NCBI GenBank assembly: GCA_964344055.1
Contig: CAYFLT010000015.1
Location: 1 to 64,000, forward strand
Length of the DNA stretch: 64,000 bases
Source of the DNA: OFTM10 sp964344055
GTDB taxonomy: Bacteria; Actinomycetota; Acidimicrobiia; Acidimicrobiales; Aldehydirespiratoraceae
Direction of reading: 5' to 3'
Numbering within the stretch: the stretch's first letter is position 1; each line of letters starts with the position of its first letter. Below, piece after piece: positions 1 to 8,278 of the stretch. A model generated the notes under the pieces. The model saw only the letters and a list, made by a program, of their open reading frames with translations, made no database searches and was not told the origin of the DNA. The position numbers were made by a program, and so were the translations under genes.

Positions 1-592
1 CGAGACCCAGGCGATCCTGCCGCTCCGCGGCAAGATCCTCAACGTCGAGCGGGCCCGCATCGACAAGATGCTGAAGAACAACGAGGTGCAGACCCTCATC
101 ACGGCCATCGGAGCCGGCTTCGGTGAGGAGTTCGACATCGAGGCGGTGCGTTATCACAAGGTGATTCTGCTCGCCGATGCCGATGTCGACGGCAGTCACA
201 TCCGCACCCTGCTGCTTACGTTCTTCTTCCGCCAGATGCGGCCACTGGTGGAGGCCGGCTACGTGTACATCGCCCAGCCGCCGCTGTATTCCACGAAGGT
301 CACCAACCGCGAGACCGTGTATCTGAAGGACGACGCCGCCAAGGACGCCTTCATGGCCGAACGGCCCGACTACAAGAAGGACTTCCAGCGGCTCAAGGGC
401 CTCGGCGAGATGGACTGGGACGAGCTGCGCGACACCACGATGGACATCGGATCGCGGTCGCTCCTGCAGGTGTCGGTCGAGCAGGCCGCCATCGCGGACG
501 ACGTGATGTCGATCCTGATGGGCGACGACGTCGAACAACGCAAGAACTTCATCGTCACCAACGCCCGCGAAGTCCGCAATCTCGACTTCTGA
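1..592 (+). CDS. gyrB: DNA gyrase subunit B, C-terminal part (5' end outside window)
   Basis: Reading frame open from base 2, so only the last 196 codons are present. GyrB is the ATPase subunit of DNA gyrase, which introduces negative supercoils. The visible part is the TOPRIM domain and C-terminal tail: LPLRGKILNVE near the start, the metal-binding DADVDGSHIRTLL segment (Asp residues chelate Mg2+ during cleavage), then the RLKGLGEMDWDEL motif and the tail ending KNFIVTNAREVRNLDF, a classic GyrB end. gyrA follows after 87 bp in the same orientation, the usual actinobacterial pair. Identification is certain; the missing N-terminal ATPase domain is due only to the window edge. Confidence 0.97.
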   Translation, partial: ETQAILPLRGKILNVERARIDKMLKNNEVQTLITAIGAGFGEEFDIEAVRYHKVILLADADVDGSHIRTLLLTFFFRQMRPLVEAGYVYIAQPPLYSTKVTNRETVYLKDDAAKDAFMAERPDYKKDFQRLKGLGEMDWDELRDTTMDIGSRSLLQVSVEQAAIADDVMSILMGDDVEQRKNFIVTNAREVRNLDF

Positions 593-679
593 GGCGAAGC
601 CTCAGAAGTCGACAGCCGCCGGAGGCGGCGCAGAGATGTACACGCCCGTAGATGTTCGCCCCGACCGAGCGCAGATCCA

Positions 680-3154
680 ATGACTGACATCCCGACAGAA
701 GAGACTCCTGACGACATCACCGTCATCGAGATCCAGGAGGAGATGGAGAGCTCCTTCCTCGACTACGCGATGTCGGTGATCATCAGCCGGGCTCTGCCCG
801 ACGCGCGCGATGGTCTGAAGCCGGTACATCGTCGGATCCTGTGGTCCATGTACGACCAGGGGTTCCGCCCGGACCGCGCCCACGTGAAGTGCGCCCGCGT
901 CACCGGCGACGTGATGGCCCGCTTCCATCCTCATGGCGACAGCGCGATCTACGACGCACTCGCCCGCATGGCGCAGCCCTTCTCGCTGCGGCACCCGCTG
1001 ATCGACTTCCACGGCAACTACGGCTCACCGGAGGATCCCCCGGCGGCGGCTCGGTACACCGAGTCGCGCCTCGACGCGTTGGCGATGCAGATGCTGGCCG
1101 ACATCGACGAGAACACCGTCGATTTCGTGGACAACTACTCGGGCGACTTCACCGAGCCGGCGGTCCTGCCGTCCCGGTTCCCGAACCTGCTGGTCAACGG
1201 CAGCCAGGGCATCGCGGTGGGGATGGCCACCAACATCCCGCCCCACAACCTCCACGAGGTCTGTGAGGCCGTCACCCATCTTCTCCGCAACCCCGAGGCC
1301 ACCGTCGACGAGCTCATGGAGTTCGTGAAGGGCCCCGACTTCCCGACCGGCGGCCAGATTCTCGGCCGGGTCGGTATCGAATCGGCCTATCGCACCGGTC
1401 GGGGATCGGTGAAGATGCGGGCGGCCACCGAGCTCCGCGAGAAGGGGCAGCGTCAGGAGATCGTCGTCACCGCATTCCCGTACCAGGTCTCGGCCGGTGC
1501 AGTGGCCCGCAAGATCCTGGAGCTCGTGAAGGCTGGCGAACTCGACGGCATCTCCGATGTGAACGACGAATCGTCGGGCGACGACACCCGTTTCGTGATC
1601 ACGCTCAAGCGGGACGCCAATCCCGAGGTCGTCCTGAACAACCTCTGGAAGGCCACGCCACTCCAGAGCAGCTTCGGCGTGAACATGGTCGCGTTGGTGG
1701 GCGGTGTTCCCCGCACCCTCAATCTGCGGGATGCGCTCGTTGCGTACGTCGAGCATCAGATCGACGTGGTCACCCGACGGTCCGAGCACCGTCTCGACGT
1801 CGCCGAACGACGGCTTCACATCGTCGAGGGCCTGCTGAAGGCGCTCGACCTGATCGACGAGATCATCGCCACCATCCGGGCGTCCGCCGATCGGGCCGAA
1901 GCCCGGGAAGCCCTGATGGCCACCCCGTTCGAGTTCTCCGAGGTGCAGGCGAACCACATCCTCGACATGACCCTCGGCCGGCTCACCCGGTTGGGTCGTG
2001 AGGAACTCGACGCGGAGCATGCCGAGCTGCTCGAGACGATCGCCGAGCTCGAGGCGATCCTGGGTGACGACGTGAAGCTGCGGACCGTCATCATCGACGA
2101 ACTTGGTGAGATCCGCGACAAGTTCGGCGAGGAACGCCGCTCGACGCTGGAGATCGACCCGGGCGAGTTCGACATCGAGGACCTCATCGACGACGACCCG
2201 CTGGTGTTCACGATGTCGGCGTCCGGGTATGTGAAGACCACCCCCACCGACGAGTTCCGGGCTCAGGGTCGGGGAGGTCGCGGCATCGCGGGGGCCAAGC
2301 TGAAGGACGAGGACACGCTCACGCACCTCATCCAGACCACCGCGCACTCGTACTTGCTGTTCTTCTCCACCCGGGGTCGGGTCTATCGCCTGAAGGCGCA
2401 CGAGATCCCGGTGGCGAACCGCACCGCGCGCGGCACCGCCATCGTGAACCTCCTGCCGCTGCAGGACGAGGAACGGATCCAGGCGATCATCGACACCCGC
2501 GACTACGAGACGAATCGGTTCCTGTTCTTCGCCACCGCGAAAGGGCGGGTGAAGAAGACCCGATTCAACGCCTACGACTCTTCACTTCGAGCCGGTCTCA
2601 TCGCGGTCAAGCTCAACGACGACGACGAGTTGGTCGAGGTGATCCCGACGAACGGGGTCTTCGACATCCTCTTGTCGTCCCGCCAGGGTCAGACGATCCG
2701 GTTCCACGAAGACCAGGTCCGCGAGATGGGCCGCAACGCGGCCGGTGTCATCGGGCTGAAGTTCAAGAAGGGCGGCGACAGTGTGGTCGCCTGCGACATC
2801 GCGCGCGATGGCGCCACGCTGCTGCATGTCACCGAGGCCGGCTACGGCAAGCGCACCCCGGTGGAGGAATACCCGGTGAAGGGTCGTGGCGGCATGGGTG
2901 TCGTCGGGATCAAGATCACCGAGGAGAAGGGCGACGTGGTCGGCACCCTCGTGGTCGATGACGACGACGAGATCCTGGCCGTCACCCGCAACGGCGTGCT
3001 GATCCGCACTCCGGTCGAGGCGATCTCCACCCAGGGCCGTTCGGCCAGTGGTGTGAAGGTCATCACCCCCGATGACGACGATGCCGTCTCCTCCATCGCG
3101 CTGATGACCCAACCCGAGAACGGGGTGGACGACTCAGCCGGCTCTCTGGACTGA
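680..3154 (+). CDS. gyrA: DNA gyrase subunit A
   Basis: 824 aa, normal GyrA length. GyrA cuts and rejoins DNA in the A2B2 gyrase. The N-terminal breakage-reunion domain contains the catalytic tyrosine in AARYTESRL (Tyr126). The quinolone-resistance region reads HPHGDSAIYDALARMAQ, with Ser88 and Asp92 at the positions of E. coli Ser83 and Asp87, so no classical fluoroquinolone-resistance substitution is seen. The C-terminal beta-pinwheel includes the GyrA box as QGRGGRGIAG (residues about 532-541), required for DNA wrapping and supercoiling, which marks gyrase rather than topoisomerase IV. The tail is acidic. Start ATG680 gives the conserved N-terminal region leading into MESSFLDYAMSVIISRALPD. 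Confidence 0.98.
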   Translation: MTDIPTEETPDDITVIEIQEEMESSFLDYAMSVIISRALPDARDGLKPVHRRILWSMYDQGFRPDRAHVKCARVTGDVMARFHPHGDSAIYDALARMAQPFSLRHPLIDFHGNYGSPEDPPAAARYTESRLDALAMQMLADIDENTVDFVDNYSGDFTEPAVLPSRFPNLLVNGSQGIAVGMATNIPPHNLHEVCEAVTHLLRNPEATVDELMEFVKGPDFPTGGQILGRVGIESAYRTGRGSVKMRAATELREKGQRQEIVVTAFPYQVSAGAVARKILELVKAGELDGISDVNDESSGDDTRFVITLKRDANPEVVLNNLWKATPLQSSFGVNMVALVGGVPRTLNLRDALVAYVEHQIDVVTRRSEHRLDVAERRLHIVEGLLKALDLIDEIIATIRASADRAEAREALMATPFEFSEVQANHILDMTLGRLTRLGREELDAEHAELLETIAELEAILGDDVKLRTVIIDELGEIRDKFGEERRSTLEIDPGEFDIEDLIDDDPLVFTMSASGYVKTTPTDEFRAQGRGGRGIAGAKLKDEDTLTHLIQTTAHSYLLFFSTRGRVYRLKAHEIPVANRTARGTAIVNLLPLQDEERIQAIIDTRDYETNRFLFFATAKGRVKKTRFNAYDSSLRAGLIAVKLNDDDELVEVIPTNGVFDILLSSRQGQTIRFHEDQVREMGRNAAGVIGLKFKKGGDSVVACDIARDGATLLHVTEAGYGKRTPVEEYPVKGRGGMGVVGIKITEEKGDVVGTLVVDDDDEILAVTRNGVLIRTPVEAISTQGRSASGVKVITPDDDDAVSSIALMTQPENGVDDSAGSLD

Positions 3155-3214
3155 GGTTTCTCCCCACACCCCTTCTCCCACTTCCCCGACTCACGCACTG
3201 AGAAGGGAAGTTTC

Positions 3215-3556
3215 ATGGATCCATCCATTCGCTCGGCATGCGAGCGTGGGCAGGCCGTTCCGCTCATGGCGCTGGTCGTCATGGTGACGATCGGGCTGCT
3301 CCTGACGATCGCTCGGGTGGCGCCCCTGGTGGACGATGCCGCCCGGGCCCGCACTGCGGCCGACGCCGCGGCGTTGGCCGGTGCGGCGGGCGGGCGGCTC
3401 GAAGCCGAACGTCTCGCGTCGGCCAACGGTGGGGAGTTGCTCGAGTTCACGGCGGCCGGCGGCGAGGTCACCGTCACCGTTCGGGTAGGCGCCGCGACCG
3501 CCGATGCGAGGGCCCGTGCTCGAATCGTGTGGCGGCCGCCGGATGCGGGAGACTGA
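3215..3556 (+). CDS. TadE/TadG-like secreted or pilus-associated small protein
   Basis: 113 aa. A short basic N-terminus is followed by one strongly hydrophobic helix (about residues 15-33, VPLMALVVMVTIGLLLTIA) and an Ala-rich stretch DDAARARTAADAAALAGAAGG. This is the signature of the putative Flp pilus-assembly TadE/G-like N-terminal domain, in which a single helix with type IVb pilin-like character anchors the protein. A GAAGGGAAG ribosome-binding sequence precedes ATG3215. No tad ATPase or pilin gene lies nearby, so a role in an Flp pilus is unproven. It sits 60 bp after gyrA and 10 bp before the DUF3445 gene. Confidence 0.7.
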   Translation: MDPSIRSACERGQAVPLMALVVMVTIGLLLTIARVAPLVDDAARARTAADAAALAGAAGGRLEAERLASANGGELLEFTAAGGEVTVTVRVGAATADARARARIVWRPPDAGD

Positions 3557-3566
3557 TCGGGTGCCG

Positions 3567-4421
3567 ATGAGCCTGGCCGAGGCGATCCCGTCGCCCCCGT
3601 TCAAGGAGTCACCCTTCAAGTGGCGTCTCGCGGTTCGAGCCTGTGAGCCGGAGCAGTGGCTCCAGGTCGACGACGCCCGGGAGGCCGATCTGGTCGAGAA
3701 GGACCGTATCCTCGCCACCCGGTTCGCCGAGTCGGTGGCGTGGGTGCCCGGGTCCGAACCGGCTGCGGCGGAGGTGGCCGGGCTGGTCGACGCGGATCTC
3801 GCCCGTCGAGGCGTACGGGTTCCTCCCGAGACGGCCCGGTCCACGGACGCACCTCACCCGATCGAACGTGCGGCCCGGTCGGTTCAAGAGGACCTCTGCG
3901 TGCTCGAGCGTCAGCCGGAGGGTTGGGTCCTGACGTCGGCCGCAGTGTGCTTTCCGACGCGATGGGATCTGGCGGAGAAGATCGGCACCTCGATGGCCGC
4001 GATCCATGTGCCCGTACCGCGATACGAAGCCGACGTCGGGGAGCTCGTCGATCGCTTCTTCGATCGGATGCGGCCCGGCTCGATCGTGTGGCGTCCGAAT
4101 TGGTCGCTGGTCACCGATCCGGCCCTACGCCTCGAGGTGGAGCATCGGGAGGCACCGGCTCCACTTCCCGCCGACCCGGGTGAGTCCCTTTGGTTGAGGA
4201 TGGAACGCCAGACCCTTCGCCGGTTGGTCGACAACCCGGACGCGATCTGTTTCACGATCCGGATCCATCGCTGGCCGGTCCACGAAGTGATCGAGACGGT
4301 TGCCGACGCCGGGTTCGTCGCGGAACTGGCAGCGATGCCCATCGACGTGGCCGACTACAAGAACGTCGAGGGGATGCGCCACGATCTTCTGGACTGGATT
4401 GCTGCGAGGGGGAGCCAGTGA
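3567..4421 (+). CDS. DUF3445 family protein, haem-dependent oxidative N-demethylase-like
   Basis: 284 aa from ATG3567 (GTG3561 is an in-frame alternative two codons upstream). The sequence matches DUF3445: an N-terminal PPFKESPFKWRLAVRACEPEQWL region, the centre VCFPTRWDLAEKIGTSMAAIHVPVPRYE, then RMRPGSIVWRPNWSL and the typical ERQTLRRLVDNPDAICFTIRIH. Characterised relatives are the alpha subunit of haem-dependent oxidative N-demethylase, which binds haem and oxidises secondary amines such as dimethylamine. Partner subunits (ferredoxin reductase-like) are not visible here, so substrate and partners are unknown. The stop codon overlaps the GTG start of the deacylase gene (GTGA), so the two are probably translated together. 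Confidence 0.75.
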   Translation: MSLAEAIPSPPFKESPFKWRLAVRACEPEQWLQVDDAREADLVEKDRILATRFAESVAWVPGSEPAAAEVAGLVDADLARRGVRVPPETARSTDAPHPIERAARSVQEDLCVLERQPEGWVLTSAAVCFPTRWDLAEKIGTSMAAIHVPVPRYEADVGELVDRFFDRMRPGSIVWRPNWSLVTDPALRLEVEHREAPAPLPADPGESLWLRMERQTLRRLVDNPDAICFTIRIHRWPVHEVIETVADAGFVAELAAMPIDVADYKNVEGMRHDLLDWIAARGSQ

Positions 4422-4462
4422 GAACCCCAATGAGAACCCCAATGAGAACCCCAATGAGAACC
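4418..4462 (+). repeat. 12-bp coding tandem repeat containing four in-frame start codons
   Basis: The units (G/A)TGAGAACCCCA begin at 4418, 4430, 4442 and 4454 (the last diverges after 9 bases). Each starts with an in-frame GTG or ATG and encodes MRTP, so the deacylase N-terminus is M/V-RTP repeated. The GGGGGAG ribosome-binding sequence at about 4408-4414 is 3 nt from GTG4418 and 15 nt from ATG4430, so neither spacing is ideal. Confidence 0.9.
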
Positions 4463-5911
4463 ATTGTCAGGAACGGGGTGGTCTATGACGGCACCGGTGC
4501 CCAACCCTTCGTCGCCGACCTCGCCATCGACGGCGATCGCATCACCGAGGTTGCCCCGAACGTGGCGACCGACGGTTCGGACGTGACTGTGATCGAGGCG
4601 GCCGGGATGGCGGTGGCGCCCGGCTTCATCGACGTGCACACCCATGACGACTTCGCGGCCCTCTTTCACCGCGACATGGCGTTCAAGTCGAGGGGTGGCG
4701 TCACCACCTGCATCGTCGGCAACTGTGGTCTCGGCGCGGCTCCCTGGGAGCCGGCGTCGTTCCTCGCCCGGTCCTTCCATCCGAGCCACGACGTTCCCAA
4801 CTACGACGGCTACGGCGGTTACATGGCGCGCCTCGAGGAGCAGCCTCCCGGTGTGAACATCGGGGTCCTGGCCGGCCACGGCACGATCCGGGCGGCCGTG
4901 GTCGGCAACGAGCAGCGGGCCCCGAGCGACAACGAGATGGAGACCATGCGAGCACTGGTCGCCGAGGCGGTGGACGCCGGCGTGCTCGGGCTCTCCACCG
5001 GCCTGATCTACGAGCCTGGGCGCTACGCGGCCACCGAGGAGATCATCGAGCTTGCGTCGGTCATGCGAGGCACTGGTGCTCTCTACGCCACCCACATGCG
5101 CGACGAAGGCGCCGGCCTCCTCGACTCGGTGCACGAGGCGCTGAAGATCGGGCGTGATGCCGGCGTGCCGGTCCAGATCTCCCACCACAAGGTCACCGGT
5201 CGGGCCAACTGGGGGCTCGTCGCCGAGTCCCTGCGCCTGATCGAGGAGGCTCGCGAGCAGGGGCAGGTCGTGAACGCGGACCAGTATCCGTACACGGCAG
5301 GGAGCACGATCCTCCAGGCGGTACTCCAGAACGAGATGTTCGACGATCCCGACGACATCGTGGTCGCCGCGTGCGCCGAGAATCCGGCCTGGGAGGGCCG
5401 GTCCCTCGGCGAACTGGCCAGGGAGTGGGACGTCACGCCCGCCGTCGCGGGATCGCGGATCCTCGACACCGACTCGGGAACCACGGTCATCCTCCATTCG
5501 ATGTGTGAGCCGGACGTCGAGACCGTCCTGGCCCATCCGTCGACGATGATCGGCTCCGATGGCCTCCCCACCCTGGAGGGCCGTCCCCATCCGCGCCTCT
5601 ACAACACGTTCGCCCGAGTACTCGGCCACTACAGCCGTGAGCGTGGGGTCCTGCCCATGGCCGAGGCCATCCACCGAATGTCCGGCTATCCGGCCGACGC
5701 CTTCGGCCTCGTCGACCGAGGCGTCATCCGCCCCGGGGCCTTCGCGGACCTGGTGGTGTTCGATCCCGACGCGGTGATCGACCGGGGCACGTTCACCGAC
5801 CCGAACCGGTACCCGGAGGGGATTACCCGGGTGTTGGTCAACGGTGTCGAAGTGGTGTCGGGAGACCAGCACTCGGGAGCATTCCCCGGGAGGGTTCTCC
5901 GACGGGGGTGA
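4418..5911 (+). CDS. N-acyl-D-amino-acid deacylase (D-aminoacylase)
   Basis: 497 aa from GTG4418; ATG4430, ATG4442 and ATG4454 are equally in frame. A member of the amidohydrolase superfamily (EC 3.5.1.81 type), which removes the acyl group from N-acyl-D-amino acids. Visible features are VAPGFIDVHTHDD (metal-binding HxH), the family-specific cysteine ligand in IVGNCGLG, GVLGLSTGLIYEPG, ATHMRDEG, QISHHKV (metal His), MIGSDGLP (catalytic Asp) and the C-terminal small beta-domain GAFADLVVFDPDAV ... VLVNGVEVVSG. It is coupled to the DUF3445 gene by a GTGA overlap. The exact acyl and amino acid substrate cannot be read from sequence. Confidence 0.88.
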   Translation: MRTPMRTPMRTPMRTIVRNGVVYDGTGAQPFVADLAIDGDRITEVAPNVATDGSDVTVIEAAGMAVAPGFIDVHTHDDFAALFHRDMAFKSRGGVTTCIVGNCGLGAAPWEPASFLARSFHPSHDVPNYDGYGGYMARLEEQPPGVNIGVLAGHGTIRAAVVGNEQRAPSDNEMETMRALVAEAVDAGVLGLSTGLIYEPGRYAATEEIIELASVMRGTGALYATHMRDEGAGLLDSVHEALKIGRDAGVPVQISHHKVTGRANWGLVAESLRLIEEAREQGQVVNADQYPYTAGSTILQAVLQNEMFDDPDDIVVAACAENPAWEGRSLGELAREWDVTPAVAGSRILDTDSGTTVILHSMCEPDVETVLAHPSTMIGSDGLPTLEGRPHPRLYNTFARVLGHYSRERGVLPMAEAIHRMSGYPADAFGLVDRGVIRPGAFADLVVFDPDAVIDRGTFTDPNRYPEGITRVLVNGVEVVSGDQHSGAFPGRVLRRG

Positions 5912-5952
5912 AGGGGTCGTTTGCGTCGCGTCCCGTACACTGCTCTCTGCCC

Positions 5953-6783
5953 ATGAGCGAACTCCCCGAGATCGACGACTCGGCGTTCACGCTCGCATCC
6001 GGCGAGGAGCTGCTTCTTCCCGGTGACGAGGACGTGGCGGCCGACCCCACCGGCGCGGTGCCGGTTGCCGCCCCGGCTGACCCTCTCGCGCCGGCCCCGG
6101 TGGGACCGCCACCGGGAATGCCACCCGGGATGATGCGCCCCGCCGTGGCCCGCCCCACGTGGCGGGATCGCCGCACGGCCGGTCGGCTCCGGGCCCGCAA
6201 GGTGCGTCGCTTGGTCCGCCACGTGGAGCCGTGGTCGGTCCTCAAGATCTCCTTGATCTTCTACTTCTGCCTCTGGGTGATCATGCTCATCGCCGGCGTG
6301 ATCCTGTGGCGGTTGGCCGTCAGCACCGGCACCATCGACAATGTGGAGAAGTTCGTCACCGAACTCTTTGCGTTGGAGAGCTTCACCTTCAACGCCGATC
6401 AGATCTTCCGGGCGTCCGCCATCGGTGGGCTTGTGCTGGTGGTGTTCGGTGCCGGATTCACGGTCCTGATGGCCGTGTTGTTCAACCTGATCAGCGACAT
6501 CACGGGTGGCATGCGCTTCACCGTGGTCGAGGAGGAGACGGCTCGCCCGAGACCGAAGCGACTTCGGCCCCGGCGCGGTCTGGTGGCCCGGGCCGCGAGC
6601 GCGGTCGCACCGTCGGCGCCGCCGGTTGCCGAGCTTCCGCCGCAGCCGATGACCGATCTGATGGCGGCTGCCGATCAGCCGATCAGTGAAGACGAGATCC
6701 CGCTCCTCACCACCGCGAGCGACCTCGAATCGGACGCCGACACTGACGCAGAAGAGGTGGCGACCACCCCACCCGACCGATAG
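5953..6783 (+). CDS. DUF3566 transmembrane protein of the gyrA - tRNA-Ile locus
   Basis: 276 aa from ATG5953. A Pro/Ala/Gly-rich cytoplasmic N-terminus (about 95 residues, including PVGPPPGMPPGMM) precedes the DUF3566 core: RHVEPWSVLKISLIFYFCLWVIMLIAGVILW (first membrane helix), an extracytoplasmic loop with the ESFTFNADQIFRASAIGG segment, and a second helix LVLVVFGAGFTVLMAVLFNLISDITGGMRFTVVEEE (long motifs span residues about 80-200). In Actinobacteria the gene between gyrA and tRNA-Ile is regularly of this family; in mycobacteria it is the neighbour of the cell-wall protein gene cwsA. The C-terminal tail (residues about 200-276) is low-complexity and acidic. Function is unknown, probably envelope-related. 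Confidence 0.88.
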   Translation: MSELPEIDDSAFTLASGEELLLPGDEDVAADPTGAVPVAAPADPLAPAPVGPPPGMPPGMMRPAVARPTWRDRRTAGRLRARKVRRLVRHVEPWSVLKISLIFYFCLWVIMLIAGVILWRLAVSTGTIDNVEKFVTELFALESFTFNADQIFRASAIGGLVLVVFGAGFTVLMAVLFNLISDITGGMRFTVVEEETARPRPKRLRPRRGLVARAASAVAPSAPPVAELPPQPMTDLMAAADQPISEDEIPLLTTASDLESDADTDAEEVATTPPDR

Positions 6784-6797
6784 CGTGATCGCCTCAC

Positions 6798-6871
<74 letters not shown>

Positions 6872-6917
6872 CGCTCCCGTGTTCTAGGCCCGTACTGACG
6901 GGCGCCGGAGGGTACTG

Positions 6918-7070
6918 ATGGGCGGAGGACTCCTCACCCTGGTTCGCCGGGCGCTCGTGGCGTTGGGTGCAGGCATCGCGGTGGCTGCCGCCATTCGGGT
7001 TCGCGGCAGTGGTGGCATCCCTCCCCAAACCGGAGGGTGGCGAGAACTGCGCGGCGACGATCTCTCGTGA
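6918..7070 (+). CDS. small 50-residue membrane-anchored peptide
   Basis: Short frame with a strong ribosome-binding site (GGAGGG at 6907-6912, 5 nt before ATG6918). The peptide starts MGGGLLTLVRRALVALGAG, has a single hydrophobic helix (about residues 5-25, ALVALGAGIAVAAAI) and a soluble tail with IPPQTGGWREL. The good Shine-Dalgarno sequence, the membrane segment and the polar, non-repetitive tail argue for a real gene. It does not match a family I can name. It lies 46 bp after tRNA-Ile and ends within the 12-bp repeat before the next gene. Confidence 0.5.
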   Translation: MGGGLLTLVRRALVALGAGIAVAAAIRVRGSGGIPPQTGGWRELRGDDLS

Positions 7071-7094
7071 TCTCTCTCGTGACGCCTCTCGTGA
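7062..7094 (+). repeat. three CTCTCGTGA copies at 12-bp spacing
   Basis: CTCTCGTGA occurs at 7062-7070, 7074-7082 and 7086-7094. The first supplies the TGA stop of the small peptide gene. The array sits just upstream of the start of the dehydrogenase gene (ATG7108), whose frame is also open across it (SRD-type repeats). Confidence 0.8.
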
Positions 7095-7107
7095 AGCGTT
7101 CCCGTCG

Positions 7108-8100
7108 ATGAGCCGAATCGTCCTGTTCGGTGCCGGCGCCACCGGCGCAAGGGTCGCCCGCCAGCTCCGATCGAGTGGTCGCGTCGACGTCGTCGAGATC
7201 CGCGACCCTGATCCGGTCCGACTGGACCGGCTCATCAGCTCACTTGGTACGGGGGCCGAGCGGGGCGTCGGTCGCCGGTTGGACGAGGACGTGTCGGGGG
7301 TCGTGGTGGCCACCCCGTCGGGGAGTCAGGTGGCGCTGGCCCGACGCGCCGTGCATGCCGGCGTGCCCGTGGTGACCACGTCGAACCAGACATCAGAGGT
7401 ACGCCGCCTCCTCGATCTCGATCAGGAGGCCGGCTATCACGGAGTACCGGCGGTGGTCGGGGCCGGATTCATGCCCGGCCTGACCTGCCTGCTCGCGCGC
7501 CACGGTGCACGCGAGTTCGACGAGGTCGACGAGATCCATGTCGCGAAGGTTGGCACCGGAGGACCGTCGTGTGCCCGCCAGCACCATCGGGCCCTGAGCA
7601 CCCGCGGCCTGGACTGGCGAGATGGCCGTTGGGCCCGTCGGGCCGGTGGCTCCGGTCGCGAGCTCGCCTGGTTCCCCGATCCGGTCGGAGGCCGGGATTG
7701 CTACCGGGCCGCGTTGCCCGACGCCCTGCTTCTCGTGCCCAACTTCGAAGGGGTGCAGCGGGTGACCGCCCGTCAGGCCGCCACCCGAAGGGATCGCCTG
7801 ACCGCCCCGCTCCCGATGCTGCGCCGGCCACACCCCGAGGGGGGAATCGGGGGCGTCCGGGTGGAATTGCGGGGCCGGGTGGGGGTCGAGAGACGGGTGA
7901 TCGTGCTGGGCGCCATCGAACGACCGGCCGTGGCTGCCGGGGCGATGGCCGCCACCACGATGCTCCACGCCCTGGAAGGCCGCCTTGGGACCGGCGCATT
8001 CGGTCTGGCCAGTGTTGACGACACGGTCGGGATGCTCGGTTCCCTGGCGCGTCGGGGCGTGAAGCCCGTGCGCTTCGAAGGCGTCTCCACGTTCGTCTGA
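7108..8100 (+). CDS. Rossmann-fold dehydrogenase (saccharopine dehydrogenase / Gfo-Idh-like)
   Basis: 330 aa from ATG7108. This start gives a textbook nucleotide-binding N-terminus, MSRIVLFGAGATGARVARQL (GxGxxG), followed by an acidic residue at the end of strand 2 (VVEIRDPD), favouring NAD. VSGVVVATPSGSQVALARRAVHAGVPVVTTS is the next Rossmann unit and VVGAGFMPGLTCLLARHGA is the conserved glycine-rich segment of the saccharopine-dehydrogenase NADP-binding group. The C-terminal part has no motif that fixes a substrate. The frame is open further upstream (to about 6967), but that extension overlaps the small peptide gene and lacks the fold's normal N-terminus. Confidence 0.65.
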   Translation: MSRIVLFGAGATGARVARQLRSSGRVDVVEIRDPDPVRLDRLISSLGTGAERGVGRRLDEDVSGVVVATPSGSQVALARRAVHAGVPVVTTSNQTSEVRRLLDLDQEAGYHGVPAVVGAGFMPGLTCLLARHGAREFDEVDEIHVAKVGTGGPSCARQHHRALSTRGLDWRDGRWARRAGGSGRELAWFPDPVGGRDCYRAALPDALLLVPNFEGVQRVTARQAATRRDRLTAPLPMLRRPHPEGGIGGVRVELRGRVGVERRVIVLGAIERPAVAAGAMAATTMLHALEGRLGTGAFGLASVDDTVGMLGSLARRGVKPVRFEGVSTFV

Positions 8101-8188
8101 ACCGGTAAAGGTGGCCGTCCGCTGCGCCGACAAATCGATCATGAGCGACGCCGTAATAGGCGAATCAGATCATTTTTCAAGAAATCGC

Positions 8189-8216
8189 TAAAGGTCTCCG
8201 TTGCTCGCGCCGAAAC
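8189..8216 (+). promoter_or_regulatory. possible sigma-28/WhiG-type promoter upstream of the sigma gene
   Basis: TAAA (8189-8192) and GCCGAAAC (8209-8216) are separated by 16 nt. The FliA/WhiG consensus is TAAA-N15-GCCGATAA, so the match is good in the -10 core but one base longer in spacing. It lies about 60 bp before ATG8279. The rest of 8101-8278 has no gene and is locally A/T-richer (CATTTTTCAAGAAAT at about 8171-8185). Confidence 0.35.
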
Positions 8217-8278
8217 GATCTCCGCTGGAAGAAGTCGGTGTGTGCCGGCCTCGACAAACCGAGGGAGAGACCAGGGCG

